A DNA stretch of 39,128 nucleotides from Pedobacter sp. Lineage in GTDB: Bacteria > Bacteroidota > Bacteroidia > Sphingobacteriales > Sphingobacteriaceae. Position numbers and translations under genes: made by a program. The stretch is from assembly GCA_004295885.1 (NCBI GenBank), contig SEDG01000002.1:1-39128 (forward strand). The letters run 5' to 3'. Of the stretch, positions 39,067-39,128 are shown one piece after another (the stretch's first letter is position 1; every line of letters starts with the position of its first letter). A model generated the notes under the pieces. It made no database searches, was not told the DNA's origin, and saw only the letters and a program-made list of their open reading frames with translations.

Positions 39067-39128
39067 AGTATTAAATTCTTTTGAAAATCTGCTTCGCTAC
39101 AATAAACAAAGCAAGTCCCGCTTTACGT

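Overview
The window is a Bacteroidetes chromosome segment, probably Sphingobacteriaceae/Pedobacter-like (inference). It contains a complete ~37.9 kb integrated mobile element, roughly 96..37972, in the 3' end of a tRNA-Asp(GTC) gene next to prfA. A 14-bp direct repeat (GCGGACCGGACGGG) marks both junctions. The right end carries a minimal integrative/mobilizable backbone: tyrosine integrase, zeta-toxin-like module, HTH/excisionase-like protein, winged-helix-like protein, BfmA/BtgA-like protein and DUF5712-like relaxase. No conjugation (T4SS) genes are visible. The cargo (~0.3-31.8 kb) is a polysaccharide utilization locus (PUL) that looks specific for beta-mannan/glucomannan. It has two SusC/SusD pairs, a DUF1735-like and a PKD lipoprotein, two GH26, a DUF5060+GH5-like enzyme, GH30, GH130, an AGE-family (cellobiose/mannobiose 2-epimerase-like) protein, an SSS symporter, three esterases, an AraC regulator, and a GMC/ThuA/gluconate-DH-subunit-3/cytochrome-VCBS oxidative branch. 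The main non-obvious signals are: (1) a ~176-nt multi-segment imperfect hairpin (32214..32389) downstream of the relaxase gene; (2) a recurrent ~30-bp cis motif (TAGTACAA-N7-GTTAAAATA-N2-ATTA in gene sense) upstream of most PUL transcription units; (3) arm-type repeats and a replacement tRNA terminator at the element ends; (4) a cruciform-like oriT candidate upstream of bfmA; (5) a single-base frameshift splitting the cytochrome/VCBS gene; (6) an atypical prfA 3' end overlapping tRNA-Asp. Family calls are by eye from the translations; no database search was run.
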